A DNA stretch of 64,000 nt, taken from positions 799,836-863,835 of the forward strand of contig JAQWJE010000049.1 in assembly GCA_029248525.1 (NCBI GenBank), in the 5' to 3' direction. Made by a program: the position numbers and the translations under genes. Below, one piece after another: positions 25,975-35,705 of this stretch (within the stretch, counting starts at the first letter, position 1; each line of letters begins with the position of its first letter). This DNA is from Candidatus Binatia bacterium. GTDB lineage: Bacteria; Desulfobacterota; Binatia; UBA12015. The notes beneath the pieces are model-generated. The model saw only the letters and a program-made list of their open reading frames with translations, searched no databases and was not told where the DNA came from.

Positions 25975-27318
25975 TCAGAAAAACGCCAACGCGGTCAAAT
26001 AAATTACGCCGTTTACGGCAAGAGCGATGACCGAGTAGCCCATGATGTCACGCAGGTGCAGGCCGGCGATGGCCAGCACGGGGACGGCATAAAGCGGTTG
26101 GATGGCATTGGTCCAGACCTCGCCGATCGCCACCGCCATGGCGACCCGAGGGATGTCCGCGCCGAGCTGCAGGGCGGCCTCGGTCATGATCGGTCCCTGC
26201 ACGGCCCACTGGCCACCGGCCGACGGGATGAAGATATTGAGCAGGGCAGCAGAGAAGAACGTCCACAAGGAAAGTGTTTCCGCATTGGAGATCGCTACAA
26301 ACCCGCCGACAAAGATCTCGGCCAGACCCGAGGTCGCCATGATGCCCATCAGTCCCGCATAGAGCGGGTATTGAATCAGAAACGGGCCGGCGACCTTGGC
26401 GGCGTTACATAGTAGTTCGACATAATGGCGCGTGGATTCGGCAAAGAGCAGGCCCAGCACGACAAAGACCATGTTGAGCGAGTTCAGGTTCAGCGAACCG
26501 CCGAGATAGAAATAGCGCACCACATAAAACCCGCCGAAGAGTCCCAGCACCAGCGTGGCACCGCGCGTGTTCTCCAGCCATTGCGAGGGCGTCCGCGGTT
26601 CGGTGGCTGCGGTAGCTGTTTGCCCGGCCATCTCTTCGTCGCTCAGCCCGGCCGATACCGGCATCTCCTGGATCTCGTCATCGGCGGGCACACAGAGGCT
26701 GAGTGCCAAAGGCAGAAAGATCATGATCGCGACAACGATCAACATGCTCCACGGTGAGAAGATCGTGCTGTCCAGCCCGACCAGGCCGATTTTCTGCATC
26801 AGAAAATGGTCAGGCGTGTTGAGGATCAGCGGGATCGATGCCGAAAGCCCCTGCATGCCGATCACCGAGCCCGAATACCCGCACGCGACCAGCAGCGGGA
26901 AGTGAATGCGGATCCCGCGCTCGCGACAATTGCTCGCCACGATGCGCGCGAGCACCGCCGGCACAATCAGGCCGATCCCCCAGGAAACCAGCGCACAGAG
27001 GCCCGCGAGGATCGTCAGGCCGATATACGCCATGCGTGCTGACCGCACGGTGCCTGCGATCGCCACCAATCCCCGGTGGACGGGCCGGGTATGGGCGACG
27101 ACATGGCCGAGCGCCAGGACCAGCACCATCTGCGCGGTAAAGCGCAGCAGGCTCCAATAGCCTTCGCCCCAGGCATCGACGGTCTCGGCGACACTGAAAG
27201 GTGTGAAGGCAACAGCTGCTGCCGAGCACAACATGGTCAGCGCGATGGCGATCACCAACGGATCGGGCATCCAGCGTTCGGCGAGTCGGACGAAAAATCC
27301 GCTGATCGATTGCAGCAT
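25975..27318 (-). CDS. Short-chain fatty acid transporter (AtoE family)
   Basis: 447 residues, at least ten hydrophobic helices, starting MLQSISGFFVRLAERWMPDP as in AtoE proteins. LVSWGIGLIVPAVLARIVA, GYSGSVIGMQGLSASIPLIL, and IFIPSAGGQWAVQGPIM are conserved AtoE segments. The family imports short-chain fatty acids such as butyrate or acetoacetate across the inner membrane. A charged cytoplasmic loop at about 215-245 separates two halves. It is convergent with the SDR and divergent from an aldehyde dehydrogenase gene 284 bp away. Confidence 0.9.
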   Translation of the reverse strand: MLQSISGFFVRLAERWMPDPLVIAIALTMLCSAAAVAFTPFSVAETVDAWGEGYWSLLRFTAQMVLVLALGHVVAHTRPVHRGLVAIAGTVRSARMAYIGLTILAGLCALVSWGIGLIVPAVLARIVASNCRERGIRIHFPLLVACGYSGSVIGMQGLSASIPLILNTPDHFLMQKIGLVGLDSTIFSPWSMLIVVAIMIFLPLALSLCVPADDEIQEMPVSAGLSDEEMAGQTATAATEPRTPSQWLENTRGATLVLGLFGGFYVVRYFYLGGSLNLNSLNMVFVVLGLLFAESTRHYVELLCNAAKVAGPFLIQYPLYAGLMGIMATSGLAEIFVGGFVAISNAETLSLWTFFSAALLNIFIPSAGGQWAVQGPIMTEAALQLGADIPRVAMAVAIGEVWTNAIQPLYAVPVLAIAGLHLRDIMGYSVIALAVNGVIYLTALAFF

Positions 27319-27602
27319 TCGGGTAGGCTCCTTTGCCCTGCGGGTTGGTCAGCGCAGGGGCGACCGTCATAGCCCAGTTCGGGGAGTCGTCAAACGCCGG
27401 TCCGGATCTCGAAGAGGGGGTCGCCTGCAAATCGGACCCGCGTTGGGCCGGCGTTGGGCTCGCTTCGGACCGGTGGATCGCCGGACTGAAGCCGCCGCCG
27501 CGCAAGCGAGGCCGAGAATCTGAGGCGTCGGGCCTCATTGCGCTTTCAGGTCCAAAGGCTAGCGTTTGCCAAGATTCTTTCTGACCCGATGAGGAGAAGG
27601 CG

Positions 27603-29006
27603 ATGCCCGATTTCAAATTATTGATCAATGGAAAAATGGTGGAGGGGGCCGATACCCTCGATGTGATCAACCCGGCAACCGAAGAGCTTGCCGGCACCTG
27701 CTCGCGGGCCTCGGAGGCGCAACTCAACGATGCCGTGGCGGCAGCGCGCGCGGCTTTTCCGAAATGGGCAGCGACTCCCATCGAGCAGCGCCGTGAAGCG
27801 CTCGAGAAGGTTGCCGATATCGCGATGGGCAACGCGACTGAACTCGGCGCCATCCTGACCAGCGAGCAGGGCAAACCTCTCAACGATGCTGTCACCGAAG
27901 CCTTCGGCTTCGGCGTCTTTACCAAACATTTTGCGGGTATGGATCTGCCGGTTGACGTTCTGGAAGATAGCGATACCCGTCGGGTGGAGGTGCACCGCAT
28001 GCCGCTGGGCGTGGTGGGTGCGATCATCCCGTGGAATTTCCCGCTCGTGCTGATCGGTTTCAAACTGGCTCCGGCCTTGCTCGCGGGCAATACGATGGTC
28101 GTGAAGCCTGCGCCGACCACACCTCTGGCGACCCTGCGTCTGGCGGAACTGATTGCCGATGCTTTGCCGCCGGGTGTCCTCAATGTGATTGCCGACGCCA
28201 ACGACCTGGGTGGTTGTCTGACCGCCCATCCTGATATTCGCAAGATCTCGTTTACCGGCAGCACGGCGACCGGATCGAAGGTCATGGCGGGGGCTGCCGC
28301 AACCATCAAGCGCATCACCTTGGAGATGGGTGGCAACGATGCCGGTCTGGTCCTGCCGGACGTGGATCCGAAAGAGACGGCCCCCAAGGTCTTTGATGCC
28401 GCCTTCGCCAACAACGGCCAGGTCTGCATTGCGCTGAAGCGACTTTACGTGCACGAGGATATCTACGAGCCGATGTGCGAGGAGTTGGCCAATATCGCGC
28501 GTTCCAAAAAAGTTGGCGATGGTGCTGCCGAGGGCACCCAACTTGGCCCGCTGCAGAATCGATTGCAGTATGAAAAGGTGCAGGCGATCATCGCGGACGC
28601 CGCCGAGAAGGGTACCGTCATTGCCGGTGGCAAGGCTGTGGATGGTCCGGGTTATTTCATCGAACCTACAATTGTTCGGGATATCTCCGCAGGCGCGCGT
28701 CTGGTCGATGAAGAGCAATTCGGCCCGGCTCTGCCGGTGATCAAATACTCGGATCCCGAAGAGGTTCTCGCGCAGATCAATAGCACCTCGGAAGGTCTGG
28801 GCGGCAGTGTGTGGTCCTCGGATGTGGATGCAGCACGTAAGCTGGCTGCTCGGATGGAGTCCGGGACCATTTGGGTCAACAAGCACGGCGAATTGGATCC
28901 CGGCATTCCCTTTGCCGGAGCCAAACAGTCCGGGATCGGCACCGAATTGGGTGCCACCGGGCTCGATGAGTTCACCCAGCGAAAGGTTCTGAATATCGCC
29001 CGCTGA
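27603..29006 (+). CDS. NAD(P)-dependent aldehyde dehydrogenase
   Basis: 467 residues with the complete ALDH set: Asn145 in IPWNFPLVL, Lys168 in VVKPA, FTGSTATGS at 217-225 binding the cofactor, Glu241 in LEMGGNDAG and Cys275 nucleophile in NNGQVC. It oxidises an aldehyde to the acid, in the cytoplasm; the substrate is unknown. AGGAGAAGG just before the ATG is a strong ribosome-binding site. A 539-residue minus-strand frame across this gene is a shadow. Confidence 0.93.
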   Translation: MPDFKLLINGKMVEGADTLDVINPATEELAGTCSRASEAQLNDAVAAARAAFPKWAATPIEQRREALEKVADIAMGNATELGAILTSEQGKPLNDAVTEAFGFGVFTKHFAGMDLPVDVLEDSDTRRVEVHRMPLGVVGAIIPWNFPLVLIGFKLAPALLAGNTMVVKPAPTTPLATLRLAELIADALPPGVLNVIADANDLGGCLTAHPDIRKISFTGSTATGSKVMAGAAATIKRITLEMGGNDAGLVLPDVDPKETAPKVFDAAFANNGQVCIALKRLYVHEDIYEPMCEELANIARSKKVGDGAAEGTQLGPLQNRLQYEKVQAIIADAAEKGTVIAGGKAVDGPGYFIEPTIVRDISAGARLVDEEQFGPALPVIKYSDPEEVLAQINSTSEGLGGSVWSSDVDAARKLAARMESGTIWVNKHGELDPGIPFAGAKQSGIGTELGATGLDEFTQRKVLNIAR

Positions 29007-29034
29007 GCCTTGCCTCAGCTGGCGCTGTTTTTTT
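28997..29034 (+). terminator. Intrinsic terminator of the aldehyde dehydrogenase gene
   Basis: CGCC/GGCG (28997-29000, 29021-29024) and GCTGAG/CTCAGC (29002-29007, 29014-29019) form a stem with one mismatch and a CCTTGC loop, followed by a T run (29028-29034). It overlaps the aldehyde dehydrogenase stop and the end of the convergent DJ-1 gene. Confidence 0.7.
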
Positions 29035-29878
29035 GCACGATCGCCAGCATTTTCTGGGCCGTTTCGCGACCGGAGTTCTGATTTTGCCCGGTCACGAAAC
29101 GTTGCTCGTCGTCCACGACCACGTGGGTCGCCAGCATGTCGCGAAAAGCCGTCTGGCTCTCGAAGATCACACCCGCCTTGCGAAGTTCGGTTTCCGGATG
29201 CTGCGGGGTGATTTCGATACCCAGCTCCTTGATTTGTTTGTCGGTCACGCCCGTCATGCGTCGTCCTGCAATCAGGAGGTCTCCCTGCCGGTCTTTGGCC
29301 TGGATCAGGCCGAGGGGGCCGTGGCAGACGCCGCCGATGACAGGTTCCCGGTCGGCGTAATAGGCCTCCGAGATTTTCTCGGCGAGGACATCCGAATACC
29401 CAAGGTCGTAGGCGGCACCCCAGCCACCCGAGAGGAAGATCATGTCATATTGGGTGAAATCGACGTCCGCGATCGGCAGCGAATTTTCTACCTTTTGCTG
29501 GAAGATAGGGTCTTCCAGATAGCGATCGTCCTCGGGCGTTCGCATAAGCCACATAAAAGATTGGGGTTCGATCGGGATGGCACCACCGTCGATGCTGGCG
29601 ACGTCCACCTGCGCACCGGCATCGAGAAAGTGGTAATACGGATGCGTCATTTCCGATGCGAAGACACCGGTGGCCGGGCCGGTGGTCTCGCCGGGCCTGG
29701 ATAGCGTGTCGTGGCTGGTGGTGATCACCAGCGCGCGCTTGCCGGGAGCGAGTTGTACTTTGGTGCCCCTGTACTCGGGATGGAGTCCGGCTTGATGAAG
29801 CAGGGCGGGTGCTGCAACGGCGAGAACCAGCGCCAGAGCGGCGAGTCCGCCGGCGATCTTCAATATCGTAATTTTCAT
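29015..29878 (-). CDS. DJ-1/PfpI superfamily protein with N-terminal export signal
   Basis: 287 residues. An N-terminal hydrophobic segment (8-27) suggests export or anchoring, unusual for the family. The DJ-1/PfpI core runs from ALVITTSHD (49) with Glu76 in FASEMTHPY, FLSGGWGAAYDLG (148-160) and the nucleophile elbow GGVCHGPLG with Cys185-His186. Relatives (Hsp31, YhbO, glyoxalase III-like) act as chaperones, glyoxalases or deglycases. The actual reaction is not decidable. It converges on the aldehyde dehydrogenase gene with which it shares a terminator region. Confidence 0.87.
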   Translation of the reverse strand: MKITILKIAGGLAALALVLAVAAPALLHQAGLHPEYRGTKVQLAPGKRALVITTSHDTLSRPGETTGPATGVFASEMTHPYYHFLDAGAQVDVASIDGGAIPIEPQSFMWLMRTPEDDRYLEDPIFQQKVENSLPIADVDFTQYDMIFLSGGWGAAYDLGYSDVLAEKISEAYYADREPVIGGVCHGPLGLIQAKDRQGDLLIAGRRMTGVTDKQIKELGIEITPQHPETELRKAGVIFESQTAFRDMLATHVVVDDEQRFVTGQNQNSGRETAQKMLAIVQKNSAS

Positions 29879-29937
29879 CTCGGGTTTCCTTACGTCGTTG
29901 TGCGGGGATCTCTGGTGCAGCCTCTGTCTGATCTAAG

Positions 29938-29966
29938 GTCGTAAGTTTTGTCATTAAGAGTGTCAA
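29938..29966 (-). promoter_or_regulatory. Sigma70-like promoter candidate for the DJ-1 family gene
   Basis: On the minus strand a perfect TTGACA (29966-29961) is followed after 17 bp by TACGAC (29943-29938), about 60 bp before the ATG at 29878. The -10 is weak, so this is tentative. Confidence 0.35.
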
Positions 29967-30109
29967 TATTGAGGTAGGGGCTTGGTGCAGAATTCCTGCG
30001 CGACCTGAAGCCGGGATCGGTTCGATCGAGGCGGCATGGATGTCGGGGATCTTCGCATTTTGTGAAAACCGTTCGTGCTCCAAGCCGGGGTGAATTAAGA
30101 GGAGTCAGG

Positions 30110-31300
30110 ATGGGTCGTTTTCCCGAGTATTTTGAGCCGCGTTCGCTGCTGGAGGCCGCGCGGGCGATCGATGGTCTGGAGGATTTCGGGAACGACGATT
30201 TCCGCGAACCCATGGATGTTTTGGCCAGCTCTTTTGGGGAGGCGGCCCTGCACAAGGGCGGGGCAAAAGTCCTGCGTGGATCGATGGTGCGGAATCTTCG
30301 GAATCGACTGCGCCTGCAGGATTGGTGTCGTCGCCACCCCGACATCGAGGACGAGGTCATCGCCCAACCGATCGTGGTGATGGGCATGATGCGGTCGGGC
30401 ACGACTTTGGTTCAGCGCCTTCTGGCTAGTGACCCCCGCCATTATTGCACGCAGGGTTGGGAAGCCGCGGAGCCTTCGCCGGCCCCAGATTGGAATCCTG
30501 CCGGGGAGGATCCGCGAATCGCGGCAGGCGAGGCCTACGAGCAGCAGTTGCGACAATTCGCACCGGATTATTTCTCGATCCATCCCTCCTATGCCCATGG
30601 CGCCGAGGAGGAAATCCTCTTTTTATCCGATGGGTTTCTCTCTCATATCCCCGAGGCTTCCTGCGATGTTTCGGCCTATCGATCCTGGATCAATGATCAG
30701 GACTTTCGACCGGCGTATCGTCACCTCCGTCGGACGCTGCAAATTCTGCAGTGGCAAAAGAAACAACGTGGCGAGACCGCCGAGCGTTGGGTGCTCAAGA
30801 CGCCCGCGCATCTGGGGTATCTCGAAGCCCTTTTTGAGACTTTCCCCGATCTCCACATCGTGCATATGCATCGCGACCCTCTGGAGATCATTCCGTCCGG
30901 TGCAAGTCTGAACACGATCATCTGGCGTATGCATAACGACGATGTGGATCCCGCTATTGTCGGCCAGCAGTGGCTCGATCGTATGAGGTGGACGAATGAT
31001 CGTGCCCTCGAGGTCCGCTCTCGCCGGCACGACATCGAGGCCCGCATCACGGACCTCTACTTTTCAGAGACCGTCCGGGATCCTGTCGGCCAGATCGAGA
31101 AGGTCTATGCCGACGCAAAGATCAAGTTCGCAGAAGCCGGCCGTGGGGCAATGGAGTCCTGGCTGGCCGAGGATCGCCAGGATCCACGGGCGGCGCATCG
31201 CTATCGCCCCGAGGATTTCGGCCTGTCGGTCGGAGGAATCGAAGAATCATTCGCCGCTTACAAGAGTCGCTTTGGTCTGCTTGCAGAGCCAGAGGGCTGA
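30110..31300 (+). CDS. Sulfotransferase family protein (PAPS-binding)
   Basis: 396 residues. IVVMGMMRSGTTLVQRLLASD (about 88-108) is the PAPS 5'-phosphosulfate loop. RWVLKTPAHLGYLEALFETFPD and IVHMHRDPLEIIPSGASL (about 255-272) contain the 3'-phosphate site. This larger sulfotransferase family is abundant in actinobacteria and former Deltaproteobacteria; targets are mostly unknown lipids or sterols. The ATG at 30110 has AAGAGGAG 7 bp upstream; a GTG at 30062 is less likely. It is first of a run of five same-strand genes. Confidence 0.87.
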   Translation: MGRFPEYFEPRSLLEAARAIDGLEDFGNDDFREPMDVLASSFGEAALHKGGAKVLRGSMVRNLRNRLRLQDWCRRHPDIEDEVIAQPIVVMGMMRSGTTLVQRLLASDPRHYCTQGWEAAEPSPAPDWNPAGEDPRIAAGEAYEQQLRQFAPDYFSIHPSYAHGAEEEILFLSDGFLSHIPEASCDVSAYRSWINDQDFRPAYRHLRRTLQILQWQKKQRGETAERWVLKTPAHLGYLEALFETFPDLHIVHMHRDPLEIIPSGASLNTIIWRMHNDDVDPAIVGQQWLDRMRWTNDRALEVRSRRHDIEARITDLYFSETVRDPVGQIEKVYADAKIKFAEAGRGAMESWLAEDRQDPRAAHRYRPEDFGLSVGGIEESFAAYKSRFGLLAEPEG

Positions 31301-31327
31301 GCCCATCAAAATCACCGAGGAGTCCCC

Positions 31328-32572
31328 ATGTCCCATCAGATAGCCACACCCGAACAGCACGAGCATGAACTGGCCGCATTGCGCCTGATCGAGCATCCCA
31401 TCGTCCGCGAGGCCTACGACCGCGTCTTCCAGCATTGGCTCACCGAGATGGATCCATCTCCGGCGATGCGCGCGTGCTATGATTGGGCGTTTCGCGAGGT
31501 CATGTTCTCGGCCGCGATCTGGTCCTCGAACCAGGATCCCTTGCGCCCGAAGGTGATCGCCATCACCCGCCTCGAGCATCCCGTGGGCGATCAGACGGTC
31601 CCCGGTTCCAGATGGGGGATTGATAACCCGGATTCGATCTACCGGGTCATTCCGATCTCGGGTGGCGAGAAATACAAGATCCATGGTCGCGTTGCAGAGC
31701 GCCGCTTGACCGAGAATTATTTCACGCTCTGGGATCCGAACATGAATACTGTGGGGCTTCTTTCCGGCCACGATCTGGTGCTCAACGAGGATCGCACCTT
31801 TACCATTACCGTCGACAGCGATCCGGCAGATGGACGAACCAATCACATTCAATCCTGTCCGGAAGCCCATGAATTCTATATCCGGGACGTGATTCTGGAC
31901 TGGGCGTTGGATGAGCCCAATGAACTCCGCATCGAGCGTCTCGGCGCCGAACCGGCGACCTCGCCGATGAGCGAGGACGAGCAGGCCGAACTCACGGCTT
32001 CCTTCATGTTGCGTTACGCAGACTTCACGCGCGGTCTCAGCAGCGGGATGTTGCGCGGCAAGCCGAATCGCTTCGCGCTGGCTTATTCTGCCGACAAGGG
32101 CGGAGCGCTGCGTAATCAGTTCTATGTCGGCGGACATTTCAATCTGGCCGAGGACGAGGTGTATGTCGTGCGCGTGCAGGACGGCGGTGCCGCTTATTTT
32201 GTGGTTCCGCTGGCCAACGTCTGGGGCACGACCATGGATATCGTGGATCGCACCAGCAGCCTCAACAAGGCACAATCCATACCGGATGGCGACGGCGCTT
32301 ATACCTATGTCTTGTCTCCCGAGGACCCCGGCGTTCACAATTGGCTGGACACCTGTGGTTTGCACGAAGGCATGCTGACCTTGCGCATGGCTGAATTTCC
32401 CGACGGCAAGCCGCGCGATGATCTCGAAGCCCGCGGCGAGGTGGTCAAGAAGGCCGACTTGAAGACGTATCTTTCCGACACGACTACCTGGGTCGATGCG
32501 GCTGCACGCAAGCGGCAGCAGGAAGAGCGCGCTCACGCCTATCTCCGCCGTCTGCCCGAGGCGTCCCGATGA
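31328..32572 (+). CDS. Conserved hypothetical protein, DUF1214-like
   Basis: 414 residues without signal or membrane helices. YRVIPISGGEKYKIHGRV near 100-118, WGIDNPDSIYR, and VPLANVWGTTMDIVDRTSSLN near 297-317 resemble DUF1254/DUF1214-type proteins; I am not certain of the family. It ends in ATGA overlapping the next SDR gene and starts 27 bp after the sulfotransferase, so the three are one unit. A role alongside a sulfotransferase and an SDR suggests modification of a hydroxylated lipid or steroid, as inference only. Confidence 0.65.
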   Translation: MSHQIATPEQHEHELAALRLIEHPIVREAYDRVFQHWLTEMDPSPAMRACYDWAFREVMFSAAIWSSNQDPLRPKVIAITRLEHPVGDQTVPGSRWGIDNPDSIYRVIPISGGEKYKIHGRVAERRLTENYFTLWDPNMNTVGLLSGHDLVLNEDRTFTITVDSDPADGRTNHIQSCPEAHEFYIRDVILDWALDEPNELRIERLGAEPATSPMSEDEQAELTASFMLRYADFTRGLSSGMLRGKPNRFALAYSADKGGALRNQFYVGGHFNLAEDEVYVVRVQDGGAAYFVVPLANVWGTTMDIVDRTSSLNKAQSIPDGDGAYTYVLSPEDPGVHNWLDTCGLHEGMLTLRMAEFPDGKPRDDLEARGEVVKKADLKTYLSDTTTWVDAAARKRQQEERAHAYLRRLPEASR

Positions 32573-33426
32573 AGCTGCCAGCAGACGCCGTCTGGTTGAT
32601 CACCGGATGTTCCACCGGAATCGGCCGCGAGGTCGCCACGCTTGCCCTCGACCAGGGCTACCGGGTGGTGGTCACGGCCCGGAAGCCCGAAGCGGTCGTC
32701 GACCTGGTTGTGCCGCATGGCGATCGCGCCGTGGGGGTGGCGCTGGACGTGACCGACCGGGCCCAGATCGCGGCGGCGGTCGCGGCCGCCGAAGACGCCT
32801 TCGGCGGTATCGATGTTTTGGTGAATAACGCGGGTTACGGGTACATGGCCGCGCTGGAGGAGGGCGAGGACGAGGAGGTCCGGCGGCTCTTCGACACCAA
32901 TTATTTCGGTGTGGTTGACACGATCAAGGCCGTCTTGCCCGGGATGCGGTCGCGTGGTCGCGGGCATATCATCAATATGTCGTCCATGACCGGGCTGGTC
33001 GCGAACCCACCAAATGTCTACTACAGCTCAACCAAATTTGCGCTCGAGGCAGTCACCGAAGCTCTGGCGCAGGAGGTCGCGTCTTTCGGCTTGCATGTGA
33101 CGGCGATCGAACCGGGTGCCTTTCGCACCGATTGGGGCACGCGCTCGATGAAGGAATCCGCAGCGCCGATCGAGGCCTACGCCGAGACGGTCGGGGCTCG
33201 CAAGGAATTGATCAAGGCGTTTGCGGACAAATTGCCCGGCGATCCGCGCCGAGTGGCGGATGCGGTCCTGCAGATCGCGCGTGATCAGGACCCGCCGCTG
33301 CATTTGCTGCTCGGGCAGGACGTGCTGGGTGCCTTTCGTAAAAAACTCAAAACGCTCGGCGAATCGATCGAGAAATGGGCGCCGGTTTCCAAGGACGTCA
33401 ATTTTCCTCCTGATGCGGAGTCCTGA
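32569..33426 (+). CDS. Classical short-chain dehydrogenase/reductase
   Basis: 285 residues with intact motifs: LITGCSTGIGR (10-20) for NAD(P), LVNNAGYGYMA (about 84-94), INMSSMTG (about 126-133) and the catalytic YYSSTK. EPGAFRTDWGTR follows. It should oxidise or reduce a hydroxyl/ketone; the RGHIINMSSMTGLVANP type is common in retinol/steroid-like SDRs. The start overlaps the preceding stop by 4 bp (ATGA). Confidence 0.9.
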   Translation: MKLPADAVWLITGCSTGIGREVATLALDQGYRVVVTARKPEAVVDLVVPHGDRAVGVALDVTDRAQIAAAVAAAEDAFGGIDVLVNNAGYGYMAALEEGEDEEVRRLFDTNYFGVVDTIKAVLPGMRSRGRGHIINMSSMTGLVANPPNVYYSSTKFALEAVTEALAQEVASFGLHVTAIEPGAFRTDWGTRSMKESAAPIEAYAETVGARKELIKAFADKLPGDPRRVADAVLQIARDQDPPLHLLLGQDVLGAFRKKLKTLGESIEKWAPVSKDVNFPPDAES

Positions 33427-33480
33427 TTCGGACACCCCGCGGGTTGGCATCATGGCCGCCGATCGGGTTAGATCTCACCC

Positions 33481-35703
33481 ATGAGCACCTCGGAAGCAGC
33501 CGTGGATTCGCCGGCACCTCGCCACGTCGTTTGTACGATCTGTGACATCGGCTGTCAGATGCGCGCGGAGTCTGAAGACGGGCACCTGACCCGGATTCGC
33601 CCTCACGAAAACCCGATGTTGGCAAAAAACATTTGCTACAAGGGAACTGCCGCGCCGCATATTCACAATCACAAGGATCGCCTGCGCCAGCCTCTGAAGC
33701 GCGTCGGGGAACGCGGCGCGGACCAATGGGAGGAGATCTCCTACGCCCAGGCGATGGATGAGATCGCCGAGCGCCTCGGCAAGGTGGTGGCACAATATGG
33801 CCCCGAGGCTTTTGCCGTTTCCACCTCGGGCTGGAACACCCAAACCACTCATAGTCTTGACCGCAGATTCATGAATCTGCTTGGCAGCCCCAACTGGACC
33901 AGCGGCGTTTCGCTCTGTGCGGGGAATACCGCAGCCGTCAATCGGATGACTTACGGTTGGTTCCCGATGCCGGACTTCGGCAGCACGAATTGCATCGTCC
34001 TCTTCGGCCACAACCCGCGCAAGCATTCCTGGACACCGATCTACAATGCGATCAATAGCGCGCGTGCACGCGGTGCCAAGGTCATCGTGCTCGATCCGCG
34101 GATCTCGGATCAGGCAGAAGTCGCCGATTTGCACCTCCGCCTTCGCACCGGAACCGATGCGGCGATGTGCCTCGGTTGGCTCAAGGTGATCATCGACGAG
34201 AAGCTCTACGACGAAGATTTCGTCCGCGATTGGTGTGTCGGATTTGAAGAATTGCGCCAGCGAGTCGACGAGTACCCGCTCGAGCGCGTCGAGGAGATCA
34301 CCGGTGTGGATCGCGAACTGATTGCGGAAGCAGCGCGGGTCTATGCGACCGCCGACGGTGCCGTGATCCCCTGGACGCCGATCACCGATCAGCAGATCTC
34401 GTCGACCTCGGCGATTCGATTACATTCCATCCTGCGTGCGCTCACAGGCAATCTCGATATCGTCGGCGGCGAGACGCTCGGTGGTTTCAATCCCGATTAT
34501 ATTCCCGAGTCCGAAATCGGCATGCACGATGCCATCGCACCCGAGCAGCGCGCCAAGCAACTCGGCTACCAGGATCATCCAGCCTATACCTACCGCGTGG
34601 CCGAGATGTTGCGCGAGCCCACCGAGAAAGTCTGGGGCTATCCGTGGGCGGATATTGTCATGGGCTGTCAGATGGCGAACCCCTCGGATCTTTTCCGTGC
34701 CATGGATACCGGGGACCCCTATCCGGTGAAGGCATTTTTCGCTCTCGGCAATAATGCGCTTCTGAGCTATCCGAACCAGCATCAGATCCACCGTGGCATG
34801 CTGAATCAGGATCTGATTGTGGCCCACGAGATCTTCATGACGCCGACCGCGATGTTGGCCGATTATGTTTTGCCGGGGGACGTCTTTACCGAGCGGAATC
34901 ACGTGGCGGATAGTTGGAGTTGGACCACGCGACTGACCTTGTCACAAAAGGTTGTCGACCCGCCCGCCGAGGCCAGCAGCACCTTCGAGTTCTGGACAGA
35001 CCTCGCGCACCGGATGGGCTTCGGAGAGCATTTTCCCTGGAAGACGCTCGAAGACATTCTGGATTATCGTCTGTCGCGCTCGGGGCGAACGTTCCGCGAC
35101 TTCGAGGCGCAGACCTTTATGGAAGCGCGACCGCCGGAGTTCCGGAAGTACCGCAAGAAGGGGTTTGCAACACCGTCGGGGAAAGTCGAGCTCTCCTCCA
35201 GTGTTCTGGACGACCTTGGCTTCGACCCCTTGCCCTATCATCGCGAAGGTCCGACGCCGACCGCGGAATTCCCTTACCGGGTTTTCACCGGGGTCCGGGA
35301 GGACGCCTTTTTTCAGACCGGCCAACGCGGCGTGGAGGTCTTGCGCCGCAAATCTCCGCTTCCCAAACTCTTCCTGCACCCCACCGACGCGCAAGCCGAG
35401 GGGCTGTCGGATGGGGACTGGGTGCGGCTGGAAACGGAAAACGGACACGTCACTGCCTTGCTCTCGGTGCAGCCCTCGATGAAGGAGGGACACATCCGTG
35501 TGCCGCATGGGTGGTGGTATCCCGAGCTGCGCGGCCACGAGCCGCTGGCCGGCGCTTTTCTCTCCTCCGATGCGGTCCTCTGCTCGGATACCAACGACTT
35601 GCTCGATCACGAACAGGGGATCCCTCACTTCAAGGGCTTCCCGGGCCGAATTATGGCCAGTGAAGCGCCCGAGCATCTGCCGCGCATGCTGAATCGAGAG
35701 TAG
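33481..35703 (+). CDS. Molybdopterin-dependent oxidoreductase with N-terminal [4Fe-4S] site (DMSO reductase family)
   Basis: 740 residues. Cys18, Cys21, Cys25 and Cys52 (CTICDIGC ... NICYKG) bind a [4Fe-4S] cluster. Cys146 in SGVSLCAGNT is in the position of the Mo/W ligand. FGHNPRKHSWT, VIVLDPR and the C-terminal molydopterin-dinucleotide-binding domain (LFLHPTDAQAEGLSDGDWVRLE) complete the family. No Tat signal was seen, so it is likely cytoplasmic and needs an electron partner not encoded next to it. The substrate is unknown; it follows the SDR by 54 bp. Confidence 0.9.
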   Translation: MSTSEAAVDSPAPRHVVCTICDIGCQMRAESEDGHLTRIRPHENPMLAKNICYKGTAAPHIHNHKDRLRQPLKRVGERGADQWEEISYAQAMDEIAERLGKVVAQYGPEAFAVSTSGWNTQTTHSLDRRFMNLLGSPNWTSGVSLCAGNTAAVNRMTYGWFPMPDFGSTNCIVLFGHNPRKHSWTPIYNAINSARARGAKVIVLDPRISDQAEVADLHLRLRTGTDAAMCLGWLKVIIDEKLYDEDFVRDWCVGFEELRQRVDEYPLERVEEITGVDRELIAEAARVYATADGAVIPWTPITDQQISSTSAIRLHSILRALTGNLDIVGGETLGGFNPDYIPESEIGMHDAIAPEQRAKQLGYQDHPAYTYRVAEMLREPTEKVWGYPWADIVMGCQMANPSDLFRAMDTGDPYPVKAFFALGNNALLSYPNQHQIHRGMLNQDLIVAHEIFMTPTAMLADYVLPGDVFTERNHVADSWSWTTRLTLSQKVVDPPAEASSTFEFWTDLAHRMGFGEHFPWKTLEDILDYRLSRSGRTFRDFEAQTFMEARPPEFRKYRKKGFATPSGKVELSSSVLDDLGFDPLPYHREGPTPTAEFPYRVFTGVREDAFFQTGQRGVEVLRRKSPLPKLFLHPTDAQAEGLSDGDWVRLETENGHVTALLSVQPSMKEGHIRVPHGWWYPELRGHEPLAGAFLSSDAVLCSDTNDLLDHEQGIPHFKGFPGRIMASEAPEHLPRMLNRE

Positions 35704-35705
35704 CG

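Noticed and set aside
26810-28429. 539-codon minus-strand ORF over the aldehyde dehydrogenase
   Set aside because: Ser/Arg/Pro-rich shadow of a well-supported plus-strand gene, with no domain.
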